In this document: piece after piece, positions 23,684-37,000 of the stretch
Numbering within the stretch: the first letter of the stretch is position 1
How the letters are laid out: each line of letters starts with the position of its first letter
NCBI GenBank assembly: GCA_037179385.1
Contig: CM074179.1
Coordinates: 71,757,683-71,821,682 of the forward strand
Source: Holothuria scabra
Taxonomy: Eukaryota; Echinodermata; Holothuroidea; Aspidochirotida; Holothuriidae
Length of the DNA: 64,000 nucleotides
Direction of reading: 5' to 3'
The notes under the pieces: model-generated
Database searches by the model: none
Told to the model about the DNA's origin: nothing
Seen by the model: the letters and a program-made list of their open reading frames with translations, nothing else
Made by a program: the position numbers and the translations under genes

Positions 23684-24589
23684 TCTGGAATTGTGAAGAA
23701 GGTCGAAGATCTGTAAGTGGCTCTGGCGAAAATTCTCACTGTATGTTCGGCTCGGTAACGACGCTGAGCACTGCGTTACACGGTTGGAAACAACGCTCGG
23801 CTGAAGATAACGTTAGGCTTACAGTAACAATGTTTTCAACGTTGGCGTTAGGCTACGTGCGTTATTTTAGTTTTAGAATAGTGACTAAGTCAGTACTCAT
23901 TTTTCACCGCCTTACAGAGGTGGTTATATGCAAGCAACTTCCAACCATCTTTTGGGATACGAAGGGACGTTATTAGTTATCGTTTGGGACTTGAAGGATT
24001 GTGCTTGTTTTTATGAGTGGAACTTTATAGAACCTAGTTAAGGTCACCTTGACGTCTAAGGCATGGGAAACTGCCTTTCATACCCCTGGACGCCAGGGAA
24101 AGATAGCAACAAAAGTCGCTTCACGAACCAAAAATATTTGATTCGCCAATCAAAAATGAAAACGCTCATCTTATATGAATTTTCAAATTGTTGTGAATTT
24201 TAAGCCAATGGGGAGCACCGATGGAGAAAATATGTTTTTTATCAAAAACCAACGTACTTTTTCTTTGAATTTGACATTAACAGAAACTGTTAAGCACATA
24301 AAATGATGACTGCATACGCATTATGCCTAACGTAGGCATTGTTGTGGATAACTTTTGAAAAAAATCGGGACAAAGGTACGATATGTATTTTTTTTCTTTT
24401 TTTTTTTTTTTTAGGAGGAGCAATTTTACTTGAGCAATCATTTTAAAATGTTTGCATAAAACCAGGTACAGAGAAATGTAAGAAAAAAGAAAAAGGTAAG
24501 AAAGAAAATTTAATTCATATTCAGCCTACAGTTGTAATTGTGTTGCTTTGCATAAGAATTGCGATTTCCAACTTTTTCCGGGAAACTTG
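23684..24589. other. Noncoding stretch
   Basis: Begins after the G run at 23669-23683. I recognise no gene or element here apart from T-rich tracts near 24390. Confidence 0.4.
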
Positions 24590-24654
24590 CCGAAACATAT
24601 ATTTCCATACTCAATTTTGACTTTTGAATGAAACATTACATTCGAGATATATTT

Positions 24655-24973
24655 TATTCCAGATATCCCCCACTTTGCTGCATTGCAAAAAAGGTGCTCC
24701 AGGGTTTCGTCAGATTCACCACAAAAAGTCCAGCTAGAGCTGTCGACACTATTAATTTCTGTGAAGAAAGTATTTAGTATTAAGTATGCGATGAATGAAC
24801 TGGAAGTTTCGTAACTTGGTATCCCTTATCGTACAACAATTCATAAAAACACCATTCCAGTTAAGACCATGGTTTTCAAAAATAGTATCCCACTTTAGAC
24901 AACAACGAGGTTGTTTATTTAAACTTTTAATAAACTTTTTTACAAGCAAATCGACAAATATTCTGGGGTGCAA
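24655..24973 (-). pseudogene. LINE ORF2 C-terminal fragment
   Basis: The minus-strand translation starts near 24973 and reads NFQFIHRILNTKYFLHRN. After a frameshift near 24755 it continues SSWTFCGESDETLEHLFCN. The pattern C-x2-C, ETLEHLF, C is the zinc-knuckle region (zf-RVT type) that follows reverse transcriptase in many non-LTR retrotransposons. Only about 105 codons remain, with one frameshift and no RT core, so this is a dead fragment. It is not the missing 3' end of the minus-strand LINE at 53.8-56.0 kb in any way I can show. Confidence 0.62.
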
Positions 24974-27900
24974 GAGAAACTACGGAGCATAACCTGCTGA
25001 CTTGACAGTTGTCTTGGCGATGATAGCATAGGTCTATAAGGCACCCATGTTAGAGGATAGCATGCAAAATTCCACTTAATTTTGTAAAGGGAAAGTTGGG
25101 ACAACTATTCCAATAAAATCAGGGTAAAAGAGAGGTCTTCGTCACAAAAATCTCACACATAATGTACATTTGATTCATAACAATTCTTGTATAGAACAAG
25201 ATTACACAAAATCGATACACATTCTCGCTGCGCAAACATCTATTATTCGTGAGCTTTACAATCACAGTCTTTCACACACAATGTCACCGAAATTGTCGAA
25301 TGTAGCATTTTTTTCAAACATTTGCCCGAAAAATGGAAAGGTATTACAGTAAGAGTAACAAATTTATCAAAATATTTCTGTAAATCAAATAAATACAAAA
25401 GGAAACTCCCGACACATTTGGGAATCCTTTTTTGTAAAGAAACAATTCACCATGTTTTTACATCTTGTGCAACACTGTGTCCGAAATGGCCATTTTTTCT
25501 GTTTGTAATAACTTCACATCTTTACCCGAAAATATGAAAACGCAGAATAAAATTTTCATAGAAAATAAAAAATGATCGACAAATTTTCGAGAGATTCGGA
25601 CAGCTTGAGAAAAAAAAAATGATTCCTCAGAGCCCCTCCATAGTGCACTCTTGCAAACATTTTGCCCGAAAAATGGCGAAATATTCAGACGAAGGTTGGA
25701 AAAGGTGCTGGGACTTTTTTAAATTGTCATTTTTTTTTTTTTTTTAGGGACAGACTGAAAGATGTTCAGGTGCAATGCCCAGCGTTTGCCGTCTATCGTG
25801 TTATTAGAGCTGAATTCGAGCAACGGTTATGATAATTGGGTTATTTGTTTCAATCAATCATTATGATACACTGTGAGAATGTCTTTCTGCAAGTCGTTTT
25901 GAAAAATCATCACTTTAATGCCCACCTCATTTCGTTACATTTTTTTCAAAAAAGTGTTGGAAGAGCTCATTTATAATAGGAAGTTTCCTAGACAATCATT
26001 AGCCAATTCAGTTTATCTTGAGTGCAGCCAAGAGTCGAAAAAAAAGTAATGAACAATACCATGCGTCAATTTCGTTTTGCCCCGCCCCCTCTCCCCGAAC
26101 AGATACAAAACCATTTCATCCAATAGTAGTGGTATAATTCATCTGGTAATTTTCCAAGCACTTGGCAAGTTGCTGATTTTTTCTATTGTTTCAAACGAAA
26201 TTTCAAAATAACGACGGCTTACATTCAACTTACAAGTTTGAAAAATGTCTTTTCCGGTTATCTGGAAAGTCGTGAATTTCAATATTTTCTGTACCCTCCG
26301 CGACAACCAGAATTATTTTTTTCTTCGGGCAGACAAACTTTCTGCTCTGTTTGTTGTCTTCTAATTCAGTTTGAAGTGAACATTTTATAGCTAATGATAA
26401 TTCAGAACAGCGAAAGCCAAAATTCTCCTTAGAAAACGTTTCCACGGATCTGAGGAATCAGATTTTTCAGCTAACTTCCAACCAGTAGTGGTACTCCGCA
26501 AATAGCCTTTCGTTGGAGTGAAGTCATTTCTCTTTCAAACGAAAACTCAAAAGAACAACTGCTGCTCGTGAACTTGTTGATTGGAGGGGGAGGGGAAATC
26601 TTCAAACAAGATTTGCAGTCTTCCTCCGAGGGGACATGAGCCCTAGCCCCCTGTCACATCCATCTGTATTGTTTGAAAGGGGCTTCAAGTTGATTCATGG
26701 CCTATGGAATTGCTTCCACAACAGACAGCAGTCTTCTTCATTTGGACAGAAATGGCTTCGGAGACTCTGAGGAGGAACTGAGCATAGTTACGGGGTAATT
26801 CCAGCTGCAAGTTGGAAAGGCACTGAACAGTGGTCCATAAACAAAACATTTTTTTTTTTTTTCACTGCTTCGAGTCCCAAGTTTAATTTACCAGTTCAAA
26901 GTGAAAAGCATTCCCACCACAATTAAATCAGAAGAATTATAACTGTGAAATCCCCCCCCCCCCCACTAACAGCAGGTTACAAAAAGAGATTTTACAAAAT
27001 GGCATTCATGTACGTTACAAAACAAAGAAAGACTTGTACCGATTAGAAGATATAATTCAACTTAAGATAGAAAAATATACTAACTTCCTGAATCCCCAGT
27101 TACTTTTTTAATCGAAAAACTTTAGGAAATCGTTAAAACCCTTTCTTAACATCTTTTAACCTACATGGGCCTCTATAAAAGACTAAGTTACAGCGGTAAC
27201 CATACACGATTTCTCATGCCCTAATTTTAATTTACGTATCCTGTGACTGTGTAAGTCATCATAAGCCCTTGTCTTCCTTAATAGTATGATGAAATTTTTG
27301 TCCCGCTCAAGGCGAATCAAGGTTTAAGATTTGATAGGTCGAGGTTTGTAAGAGTGTTAAACACTTCTTTTACCTTCATTTTCCAGCAACCTTTCCATCA
27401 ATTTGAACTGTGAGTATAATTGAAAAGTAGTGTTTTCAGTCAAGGTGTCTTAATATTCATAGTGATGAATTGTCCACATGTATAATTTCAATTTGAGATC
27501 CCTCATTGATGAATTACACAATTTTATGGTAAAGAAGCAATAATACCCCATGCATACTTAAGCATTTAATTCTGTCCCAGGAAACCAAAACCACAGTATG
27601 TATAATCTTGAAGAGGGGTTCGTTAAAACTTTGCCGACTCTCCGGAACAATCTATTTGAAACAAAACTATATTACACCAAAGACAACGGAGAATAGTTTA
27701 ACACACTGAGAAAGAAGAAGGCACTCTTTCAAAACTAATATTTGAAGTAGAATCATAAATTCAGCATGATTTAAACCTTTTCACATCACGATTACACTCT
27801 TATGAAAACATATAACGTACTACGACTCTTTAGAAAGATCTTGGAGACCTAATGTGCCACTCGGCCGAAATTCCTCTCAAGATCGCTGATTCGAAACTAT

Positions 27901-28849
27901 GGCTTTCCATTCCGATCAAAATTCAGAAATCTCTTTTGATTTGTTGTTCATTGAATGCGCCATGGAGGGTGTTTTACAGTAATAGACCTTGTGCATTGAC
28001 GACTCACGGGCGTCATCCTTGGGAAAAACAATAGAACACATGGCCGCACCCATAAAACATTCGCCATGTAGGTGTAGAAAACGCATATTCGACTGCTTGA
28101 CAAATCAGTTGTCTCCATTTGTCTGGGTTGGTTCGTTTTGCCCCCAAAGGAAGGCGTACTTTCCCCTCTGTGACATCATATTCACAAGGTCTATATGCCC
28201 TGTTATAAATATCATACAACTGGTATTTTGTCACACATTTTTAAGTAAAAAGAAATTATAAGGCCCTAATTTCAGAGCACTGACAATTGGTATACTGATG
28301 TCAACTCATCGCCACGGCCGCTCATGCACTTGATCGGAGAAAAATAAGAAAACGTTTCACAAATTTACTTGAAGGAGTCTGTAAATTCACCACTTTATGA
28401 CGTTAATCTCATTTTGCATAAATGGGTGAAGCTTATTTTGTAGGCATTTTCCTAACAAAAGTATTGCTGTTGCTTTGAATAATATCTTCTTAAGCGTTTT
28501 TTTAATCAGGAAGTGATAAACTTATGTTTACCTTGTCTGGGAATGTTTGCAACCGATGTATTTGCATTCTTTTTGTCATATCTTTTTTAAAAACAATTAT
28601 TATACTGTACAAAAAATATGACTTTCCAATTACAAAGTTCCTAGAGATGGCAGTATACTTGACAACAATATGACAACAAAGCATCATCAATGTGTTTTGA
28701 TTGAAAACAACTTCGTAACGACACATTACGTTGATAAGCAAATACCTGATCTACGTAATGGTGAAGTGTATGTTACGTAATAACATATGAAAGGTAAAAA
28801 AGCGATATTATAATAAATATTAAAACGTCGGGAATGAAAACAGTAGGCT
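24974..28849. other. Noncoding stretch with dispersed repeat pieces
   Basis: No recognisable gene. About 26230-26330 resembles 61330-61410 (TTTCC, ATCTGGA, then CTCCGCGACAACC). Two GCCCGAAAAATGG segments near 25325 and 25665 suggest another local repeat. A perfect acceptor and donor bound a 23-base segment at 27385-27407, but no gene model uses it. Confidence 0.4.
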
Positions 28850-29064
28850 GTAAATTCACATAAAATTAAGGTAAGCAAAACAGAACAATTCTGTAACTCG
28901 ATTTTACAGTAGACTTTTGTAAACTAATTTACATGCAAAAACTGTAAAGACAAAACAAACCCTTAATGTTTTTTCATTATTACAGTCTGGCTCTAAAAAA
29001 AAAACATTATTTGTTTGAAAAAAATTTGCCATAAAAATTATTTAACTTTACAGAGAATATTTTT

Positions 29065-29082
29065 AACCTGTTATAACAGGTT
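29065..29082. repeat. Perfect 18-base palindrome
   Basis: AACCTGTTATAACAGGTT reads the same on both strands. It sits in an A/T-rich block (about 28850-29090) with several CTGTAAA or TTTACAG motifs, which may be a degenerate MITE without clear ends. Confidence 0.6.
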
Positions 29083-29120
29083 TACAGATTAAAATCACTC
29101 TACTTTGCTTCGTCAAAGTA

Positions 29121-29568
29121 AGCTACAATAATGGACAAAAATGATGGGACACTTTGGCACAAATGTAGCAACAAGTTTCAACATTGAAAAGGGGAAGCGG
29201 GGGACTGTCCCATGTATTTTTGACCAGGATTGTAGTTCGGTAATTTGTGGCGCATGGAATTGTTCTCCTTTGTTTTCGTGCAGTATCTGAGTACGTACAA
29301 CACTTAGCATAAACCTGACTAGCTAACCCGAACGAAACTAGGGACTCAGCCCTCTTTAATGGCAGCTTATAATGCATATTTTAACACCAAATAAGCAATT
29401 TTGGCACAACCCATTGCACAGAACCACACCTATGATTCTTCCTCTGGTGAGGAATTGGTTCGTTTATCCCGACGATTTAGAAGATGTGCGAATGTGCATA
29501 ACCACCAAACGCATTACCGAACTCGCCTATTCTTATTGTCTACAGGAAACATAATGAAATTTTGATTC
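29121..29568 (+). repeat. Dispersed repeat, copy 1
   Basis: Matches 38040-38465 in the same orientation. Shared segments include GTTTTCGTGCAGTA, AACCCGAAC, TTGCACAGAAC against CTGCACAGAAC, and GAGGATGTGCGCATCTGCATA-like text. It interrupts copy B of the segmental duplication, so it is likely an insertion. Confidence 0.6.
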
Positions 29569-29702
29569 AGTTACGTACTTACCAGTGTACAAGATGTCAA
29601 GGCGTCCAACCTTTTTATTGTTTTTAAACTCGGGGGCTGATTCTAGTCAAACCCTGAAATAATTGAGCAGTCTCATAAATTGAAAGGCTATTTCCATCAG
29701 GT

Positions 29703-29950
29703 TGGTTAGATTAGATGGAGTTTTACGGCCCAGTTTTCGACAAATTGGTTCAAGTCGAAAGGACCGCTGTCTCTTTCCAGTTGTGGCTCACTAGCTTGTT
29801 TTCCGTACTACATTGCTTATGCTGAGCACCAAGCACAAGAGCAGTAGGATCCGATATTAAAGTCTTCGGTGATGACCCGGCCAGGACTCGAACTTCCGTT
29901 GTCCCGATTGCAAGTCAGGTGCTCTAACCACTTGAATTACCAGGCTGCTT
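29703..29950 (-). mobile_element. tRNA-derived SINE, full length, minus strand
   Basis: Read on the minus strand it has a tRNA-like head with A box TGGTAATTCAAGTGG and B box GTTCGAGTCC, then the family body, and ends with GGGCCGTAAAACTCCATCTAATCTAACC-like sequence (head near 29950, tail near 29703). The duplicated flank in copy A runs uninterrupted across the insertion point, which fixes both edges to within a few bases. Confidence 0.85.
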
Positions 29951-31799
29951 TTACAATTGGTTCACGGTTTAATACATGTATCGTCCAGGAAGGGTGCATA
30001 TTAAAGCAGCTGACCTTCAAATGACCTATTCAGTTTAGTTTGGATAAATCCTTTGAAGTTTACAACCTACCCACTTTTGTATTTTTATAACCATAACATT
30101 CTTACTTTAAAGGAGTATTATAAATAAAAGTTTGGCATCTTCCTATACAGAGACCACAATATTCAACTTCCTCATGATTTGAATTCTTTTTTTTTTCACC
30201 TAAATAATACTCAGCATAACTATGATCCACGGACTTCCAATACATGAACAGAGCATACTGCACGGTACATTGTCGCTAGCGTAGTGTGAGAAAAAACGCA
30301 CCAAGATCGCCGTCTGCTAAGTGTTTGTGTGAAAGTTTGGACTTGCTCAAGTATATTACCATATGTTGCAAGAAAGTTGAAACATTTTTGCAATAATACA
30401 AGGTAACGTTAAAATCCCTTCACTTATTGCAGGAATATGGTATTTCTCCCCATTCAAGTTAAACTTTTGCTTAAAATATTACAGAGTAGTCGTCAAATCA
30501 GACGAATTAAAGGTTCACGGCGGCCATCTTGGTGCGCCTTTTTTGTCCCAGTTGGTGGCGACCAGCTACGGAAAGGACGTACACGTTACATGCCATGCCC
30601 ATGTATATAGTCCTTGCTATGATCCCACAAGGGGAAGAGATATTCTGATACAACCTTTCACAAGAACAATGTTTGCCCACTCTCAAGAGAAAAGTCATGG
30701 CGTACATGTGTGGGATTCTCTTGACATAAAATTACAAAATCCCCCCATTATTTACTTGTTTTGAAGAAGTACTTCAAAAACATTTGTTTTTCTTATATCT
30801 TTATTAATCTGCGTTTAGGCTTTAATTCCTTAAGATTCGCTAATACAATTTGGGCGATGCGCACTGTTTAGTAAAAAATTTCCTTCATGGCTAACGATAG
30901 CCCTAATCCCTAACCTGATCCCTAAACCGAACAAAGAATACAATCAATACAATACAATGGCAACAGCCAATCAAGAAACACCTTGTTAAACAGTGCGCAT
31001 CTACTCTATAATTTCTGTACACGTGCATAGCTGCATGATGTATTCACTAGAAAAGTTTTTAGCTTCACCTGGTTCTCTTGTTTTTTTGTTTTTTTTGTTT
31101 TTTTGTTTTTTTTTTGAAACGTCAACCATTACATCAACCAAGTCAATGTATTGCAATTAGAACAAAAAACGAAATGAAACGGAAACGAAAAAAATGCGGT
31201 TAATTTGTAACCAAGAAAGAAATTCAAATAATGGCCCCCTGTAATCCTTTGCTTTCCTCCATCAGCAAACAGGAAGATTGTTTGATTCAGATAGAAAAAA
31301 GAAGAAAATCCTTATTTGTTCATGCTTGGGTGACCTCCAGCTGCATTTGTTTGCTGGGGCTTATTAAGGCCCCACCCCCACACCCATGTCTGATCTGCCG
31401 GTTATGTGGTTAACAAAGTTGTCAGTAACTGTCTTCATCAAGTTTCAGTGGTATATAAAATACGCCAGGATATTCGTTGTGTTGAATATTGTTACGCGAT
31501 TTGCTTGGAGTTTCGGACAGCACTAGAGCGTCTTCAACCTAAGGTTGGTCTGGAATGCTGAACAATGCAATCGGAATAAGTTCTTGGTCTGGTTCAGGTG
31601 AAGAGAGACGGAAGACCTTAGGTTATAACCGTTTAGGTTGATTGGCCATTGTTGTAACGTCAGGGGTGGAAGAAACAACTTCTTCTCCACTAATGTCTGC
31701 TCACAATGGCGTTTCCAGGAATAGTGAGGTGACAATATACCGCTTTCCAAATTTACAGGGACAAGACTTGTGTATGGAATCCGAAAAGGGTAAACTTAA

Positions 31800-33995
31800 A
31801 CATGTACTACATCTAATTGCACACATATTACTACTAAAACATATATACGTGATAATACTGAATAAAAACCTACCACATGTTATATTACATCTAACACTTC
31901 TGAAAACATACGTGGTACTACTAATTGAAAATCTACTACATCTAATTTCACACCCAATTCTACTCAAAATAGAAACGGTAATTGTAATTACAGACATATG
32001 AAATAAAATTTCACGCTTGGTACTACTGAAAAAACACATGTGCAGTACTGGTTGCAAATCTACTACTAATAAATTTGAGAGATGGCGCTATGACAGTTTT
32101 CGAGTATCTGTTTTGAGCGATTAAAGAGAAATTTAATCAACCCTTTTGCGCTATTGTTTGCGAGTAATATAATTGAGTTATCGTACAGATTATACAGTAA
32201 ATTGGCCAGTTAACACTTGTACTGTGCTGTGTACGTATAGCAGCTAGCAACGTGGGCGCGACCGGGCCATCATGTTTAACAGGCGGCACGTTAAAATAAG
32301 ATAATAATCAATTAAGTTCACACCGTATCGAATGCAAATTAGACTTAGTCCAACAAATCAAGTGAAGTGCACATGAGTAGTTGTTATGGAAAAATTTGTT
32401 GGCCGTTTTTATGTTTTTGTCAGGAAGGGTGCTTCGTTCGATTAGCTCGAGTGACCACATGGAAAAAATGTCAGGCTACTTTGTAACTTTAGGCCTAACA
32501 GTCACAGAGCTGGGGAATGTTTAGTTAGTTAGATGGAGTTTTACGGCCCAGTTTTCATCCTATAGCTTGGCTATGGGCCTCAGTGTGGACTAACGTCTCC
32601 AGCCTACAAATTTATTAGGCCTATAGTCACACACTGTTTTGTCTTAGGTACATAATTTATTGGAGGAGGGGTTAACACCGGATACCAAGTAGGCTCGTGA
32701 GCAACATTTTGACATCACGACATGACCATGAATAAGCAATTAGCTCCGAGTCAGTTTCCTGGACTTGGTCTGCTTTTCGTTCGATATCGTACGAACTTCG
32801 ATTAGCCTTATTTGAAAGGTACGGCCCGTTTCATGTGTACCAGTAATGCTCACACTTACAAAGTACACATGTCAGCTGGCTTTACATACTAAACATGTGC
32901 AAGGAAATATAGGAAGATATCAAAGTTCTCAACTATAGGCGTACGGGACAGGGATGCGGGGGGGGGGGGGGGGGGCTTCCCAAACTTTGGCAAGATGTTC
33001 TATTTTAACAAATCTGGTATTTTGTCTCATAACCGTGTCCAAATTCTTTTAAAATCCCCCTCGAACACAAAACAAAAACGTTATACTGACGGTGAAATTC
33101 AGTGAAAATTGAAAATTCAGAAGTATTTCTAAATTCTGTACATATTCTAACAGCTATTGCATTCAAAAGCAATGTCCATTCAGGCTCACTTCACGGTCTT
33201 TGGCAACTCTTTTCCCGTAGAATTTTTTTGGCGAAAGAATCAAAACAGTTCTGGGATATTTAATTGCCAGATATCACGGCGGGAAGACGAAGGATGTGAT
33301 AGGTTCATGTAGTGAGCCAATGACTAAAATCTTCCAGGGAAAATGTGATATGGTATATTTTCACTGTTGATTTTCTGAACATTTCCCAACTTGCTTTAAA
33401 TTAATGAACATGAACCTTTTGGGGGGCAAAAGCTCCAAATAATTAGCTTAAAATTCTACTTACTAACTTTGGAGATGTCTTCACAGGCTGTCTGAGGGGT
33501 TGCGATGTTTCAAATTTTCTGTAAGCTATACTTCGTGCCAACCGATATTGGCGATCCGCTTTAATAGTCTTTTGGATCGCATAAAACATTTCTGCCCCAG
33601 CCAAAAAACGAACCCCTTCAGTGTAACATGAACTAGCTAAAAGCGAACCCGCCCTTGATAGGACTGTTAAACACAGGGTCGATCTTCTAACACATGCTTG
33701 TCATCGGATATTGCCCCCACCCCCCCCCCCCCCTGCACCCACCCATGAGAATTCTAAAGATCCTCGCCTGTATGTGTATAGTCGTTCAATCATATGCATG
33801 GTCACCTGGCAAAATATAGCGCAAATCTAACTTGTGTCTCATTCCATTCCGAGGGTTTTTCTAAATTGTTCAAATCAGATAACCGAAAACTGTTATAGCG
33901 CCATCTCTCAAATTAAAAAGTAGTACATTTGACATTAGATGTAGTAGATTTGCAATCAATACTGCACGTGTTGTTTCAGTAGTACTACATGTGAC
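31800..33995. mobile_element. Foldback-type element with long inverted repeats
   Basis: The stretch 32021-32116 is repeated in inverted orientation at 33871-33986, with shared text such as TACTACTGAAA, GCAGTA, TTGCAAATCTACTAC, GAGAGATGGCGCTAT and ACAGTTTTCG. The left arm extends outward (31800-32020) as about four degenerate tandem units of roughly 58 bases; the right arm has little more than one. The 1.75-kb interior has no coding capacity and includes a SINE tail and a G run. Long inverted repeats made of tandem units are the feature of foldback elements, including the TU family described in sea urchins. Outer ends and target duplication are not resolved. Confidence 0.65.
32521..32556 (-). 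mobile_element. SINE tail fragment
   Basis: TTAGTTAGTTAGATGG followed by AGTTTTACGGCCCAGTTTTC is the reverse complement of the family 3' end. It lies inside the foldback element. Confidence 0.65.
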
Positions 33996-34000
33996 AATAG

Positions 34001-37000
34001 GGGGCTTTCAATTTGTACGTTCACCTAGTCGACTGCTACGAGATTACGTCAATTTTAGCCTCTGCGCATGCCTCACGTCGTCTCCCTCGTCCAATAGCCA
34101 AATCGAGAACGGTGAAATGACAATGTCCAAAAAAAAAAGAAAGAAATTAAAGATACGTACCAAATTTGTATCGCATAATGCTTTGTGACTGCTATTTGGA
34201 GAAAGGTTTATACCCCCCCCCCCCGACTTGCATAAAGAATGAATATTAGAGGGCGTCGACGGGCAAACAGTGGCTCGTTTCGACTAATAAAAAGAAAATT
34301 AACTTTGAAGGAAGGATATATTCTGGGCCATTAAGATCTTCTCTGTTTTTCGTGGTTCCGTTGACAGAAAAGTATCAGCGAACTTTTGATAAAAGAATGG
34401 CAAGAAGTCATGTGTCGAGATGGTATCGAGCCCCCTTTAGTTCCTACATTGACTTCCACACTAAATCCCCGAAATATATCCTGGCTCCTGAAAACTTGTC
34501 AAAGTTTTCACCAGGTGCAAGCTACCACTAATGGGAAAGCTGTCAAGTTGGCCATTTATGGGATTTCCAAACCATTTATTCACCAATGATACCTCATTTA
34601 ATATTCTTTTAAAGAATACTTACAGAACACCCCGTCACTCTATCTGAAGACGAACAAATTGGACCCATTAAAACAAATGGTAATTGGAATATGTTACCAG
34701 ATGTAATTTGGGTGATAGTGCCCACCATCTGCTTACCATAGTTTTTCCAAGACGAATGAGGTTAAATCAGCCCAATGGAACCATGCAGTTGTTAGAAACA
34801 AATAACCCTGATCAGGGAGGTGATAGGAAGGAGACACAACAGCCCTATCTGTCACACAATAGGTACTTCAAACAATAGTAATTCCCATTCAAGCATCAAA
34901 CTTTAATTGACAGGTCTCTTTATTCCTATTGTTAAACCTTGTTGACCTGTCCCATGCTTAAGAGGAGTTGCCTCTTGCACACCCAAGTAATCCTGAAACA
35001 ATTGTCTTTGTTAAAAGATGCTTTGATCTGAGGTTTGATACCGAGAGGTTTCAAACTCTAATAAAAAGTTTAAGCTAAACGACTTTCAATGAAAATTAAA
35101 ATAGTTTACTTTCTTAGTTTCGCAACGAATTCAATGAGTCGTCTGTTATAATCATTGTTAAAGGCTAAATCATTTTACCCAATTATCGCAACTTTCCGTG
35201 TAACTCCTTAACACACTCAAAATATATATAGCGTTAAAATTCTCCAAAGAAATAAAATAGAAATTACATTTATTGCGACCAATAACGACGAAAGTGTAAA
35301 ATTTCATGTTTTCATGACGGCTAGCAACGAAAAGTTAACGAGATGCAACGAAAGGGCGTGCCCTCTCACTGGAAATTTGACAATGTGTCACTGATCCTAG
35401 TTGGTCTAGGTATTGAGATAAAATATTTGGGAAGAAAAGGAAGATTATTGTCGGCAACAAACATTGCCCCAAAGAGTCAACAGAACGTTTTGTCTCCACC
35501 CTAACACCTCCCTACCCTGATCCACGTAAATCTAGCCTTCATTTTAAAACAATGTTTTATTAATTTTTATTTTTGTAAGTTATGTAAAGACCGGAATTGA
35601 TCCTGCGAATGAAAATCCGTGTAGTTAGATCTTTCTTCTAGATATATCAAATCCTTCTCAACATTTCAGACTTAGAGTCGCGTTTATGTTTTTCACAGTA
35701 ACTCGTATTACCAAAAAGTGTTGTGTAATGACATAATACACTCTATTAAACTTTTTCGTGTAATGTCCATGCGGTGTTCCAGTAGGTCTAATCATGAGTC
35801 TAATCAAATGTTGTGACCATAAAAAATAAAGAAAAAAAAAAGAATTTTTCAAAAGTCAATGAGGCTCGAGAGCAATATTTTTCTATATGTCTTCTTCATT
35901 TTGTTATGTTTTGGTGTAAGGATTTGAGGACTCCATCGGAAATAAATCTTGAAATGTGGATGGCACTGCAAATAGCAATTTTATGCTTACGAAGGAATAT
36001 TGAGTAATTTCTTAAGACAACCAGCTAAATTCCTGTTAGGCAAGTTTTTGAAATACTGCCACGCAGAATAATATCTTTCGTATCATATTTCTTGATTAGA
36101 GCTTTTTAAAAGGTATTTTCGTCACCATGTTTGGTAATTTTTGCAACTTTCTGGTTTATAACTTGTCAGAACTTAAAAATCTCGCAATGGATGACAATTT
36201 TGCTTTTAAACATAAAAATATCACGACTAATTGTTGCTGGTGATGTTGCGTAATAAATTTTCACCACAGGTTTTTCAAACACGAAAACTTCATTAAAACT
36301 AAGCATTTTGCTGGCGTCAAGAAGGCACTGGTTGCCTAAAGATTGTGATCGACTCATGATGTTGAATGGCTGTGAAGACCTTTTCTAAATTTTCTGAAAA
36401 AAATTGTAACTTTGATTGAGTGAATATTATTTACTTTCATTTCTGAATCATTTACTTTGACTTGGGCATAAAGCCTAAGTATTTACCCGAAGGACATGTT
36501 AGGGCGGAAGAGATGATGCATATTTCATTTAAAATAGATATGGATTTATCATTCTTAACTGTCACAAAGGTCAACGAATCTTAAAAATAGAAACACCATG
36601 ACGGCTAAACAAAATGAATACAGTGGCGAGTTTCACTGACTGAAATGAGAAAGTGTCTAGCAGAAAATGTTCACCATTCAAACTGGCTAAACAAAAATGG
36701 TCTCTTCTAATGATCTGAAGGTAAATGGTGTTACTGGGTATGCCAGAAATTGATATTGAATTTATTTGGCAGTTATCCATTGAAAAGGATTCTGAAAAAT
36801 TTCTTCGATGGTATTTTACAAAGTATGTATATTTGTTGTCCTACGGGAAATTTCTTTAATAAATACTTTCCCTTTTTAAGAGTGGGTGATATGTGTGAAT
36901 ACTTTGAAGCACATTCAAACGTTCATGACGGTCCGTAATGAGTCCCCCCCCCCCCCTTGTAATACCAGCACACAGGCTCCTACTGTTTCCAAGTCAAATC

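Larger units (their letters stand above)
29098..31679 (+). repeat. Segmental duplication, copy B (expanded and rearranged)
   Basis: Pieces match copy A: 29098-29120, about 29569-29702, about 29951-30070, about 31318-31460, about 31476-31530, and 31591-31679 (inverted). The gaps hold a dispersed repeat (29121-29568), a SINE (29703-29950) and a segment at 30227-30351 that matches gene 2 intron sequence at 19484-19612. No HYR exon was found in this copy. Confidence 0.65.

Noticed and set aside
31642..32057. Overlapping 118-119-codon frames on both strands with repeated LL/HLI text
   Set aside because: They are translations of the tandem units in the foldback element's left arm; periodic open frames are expected there.
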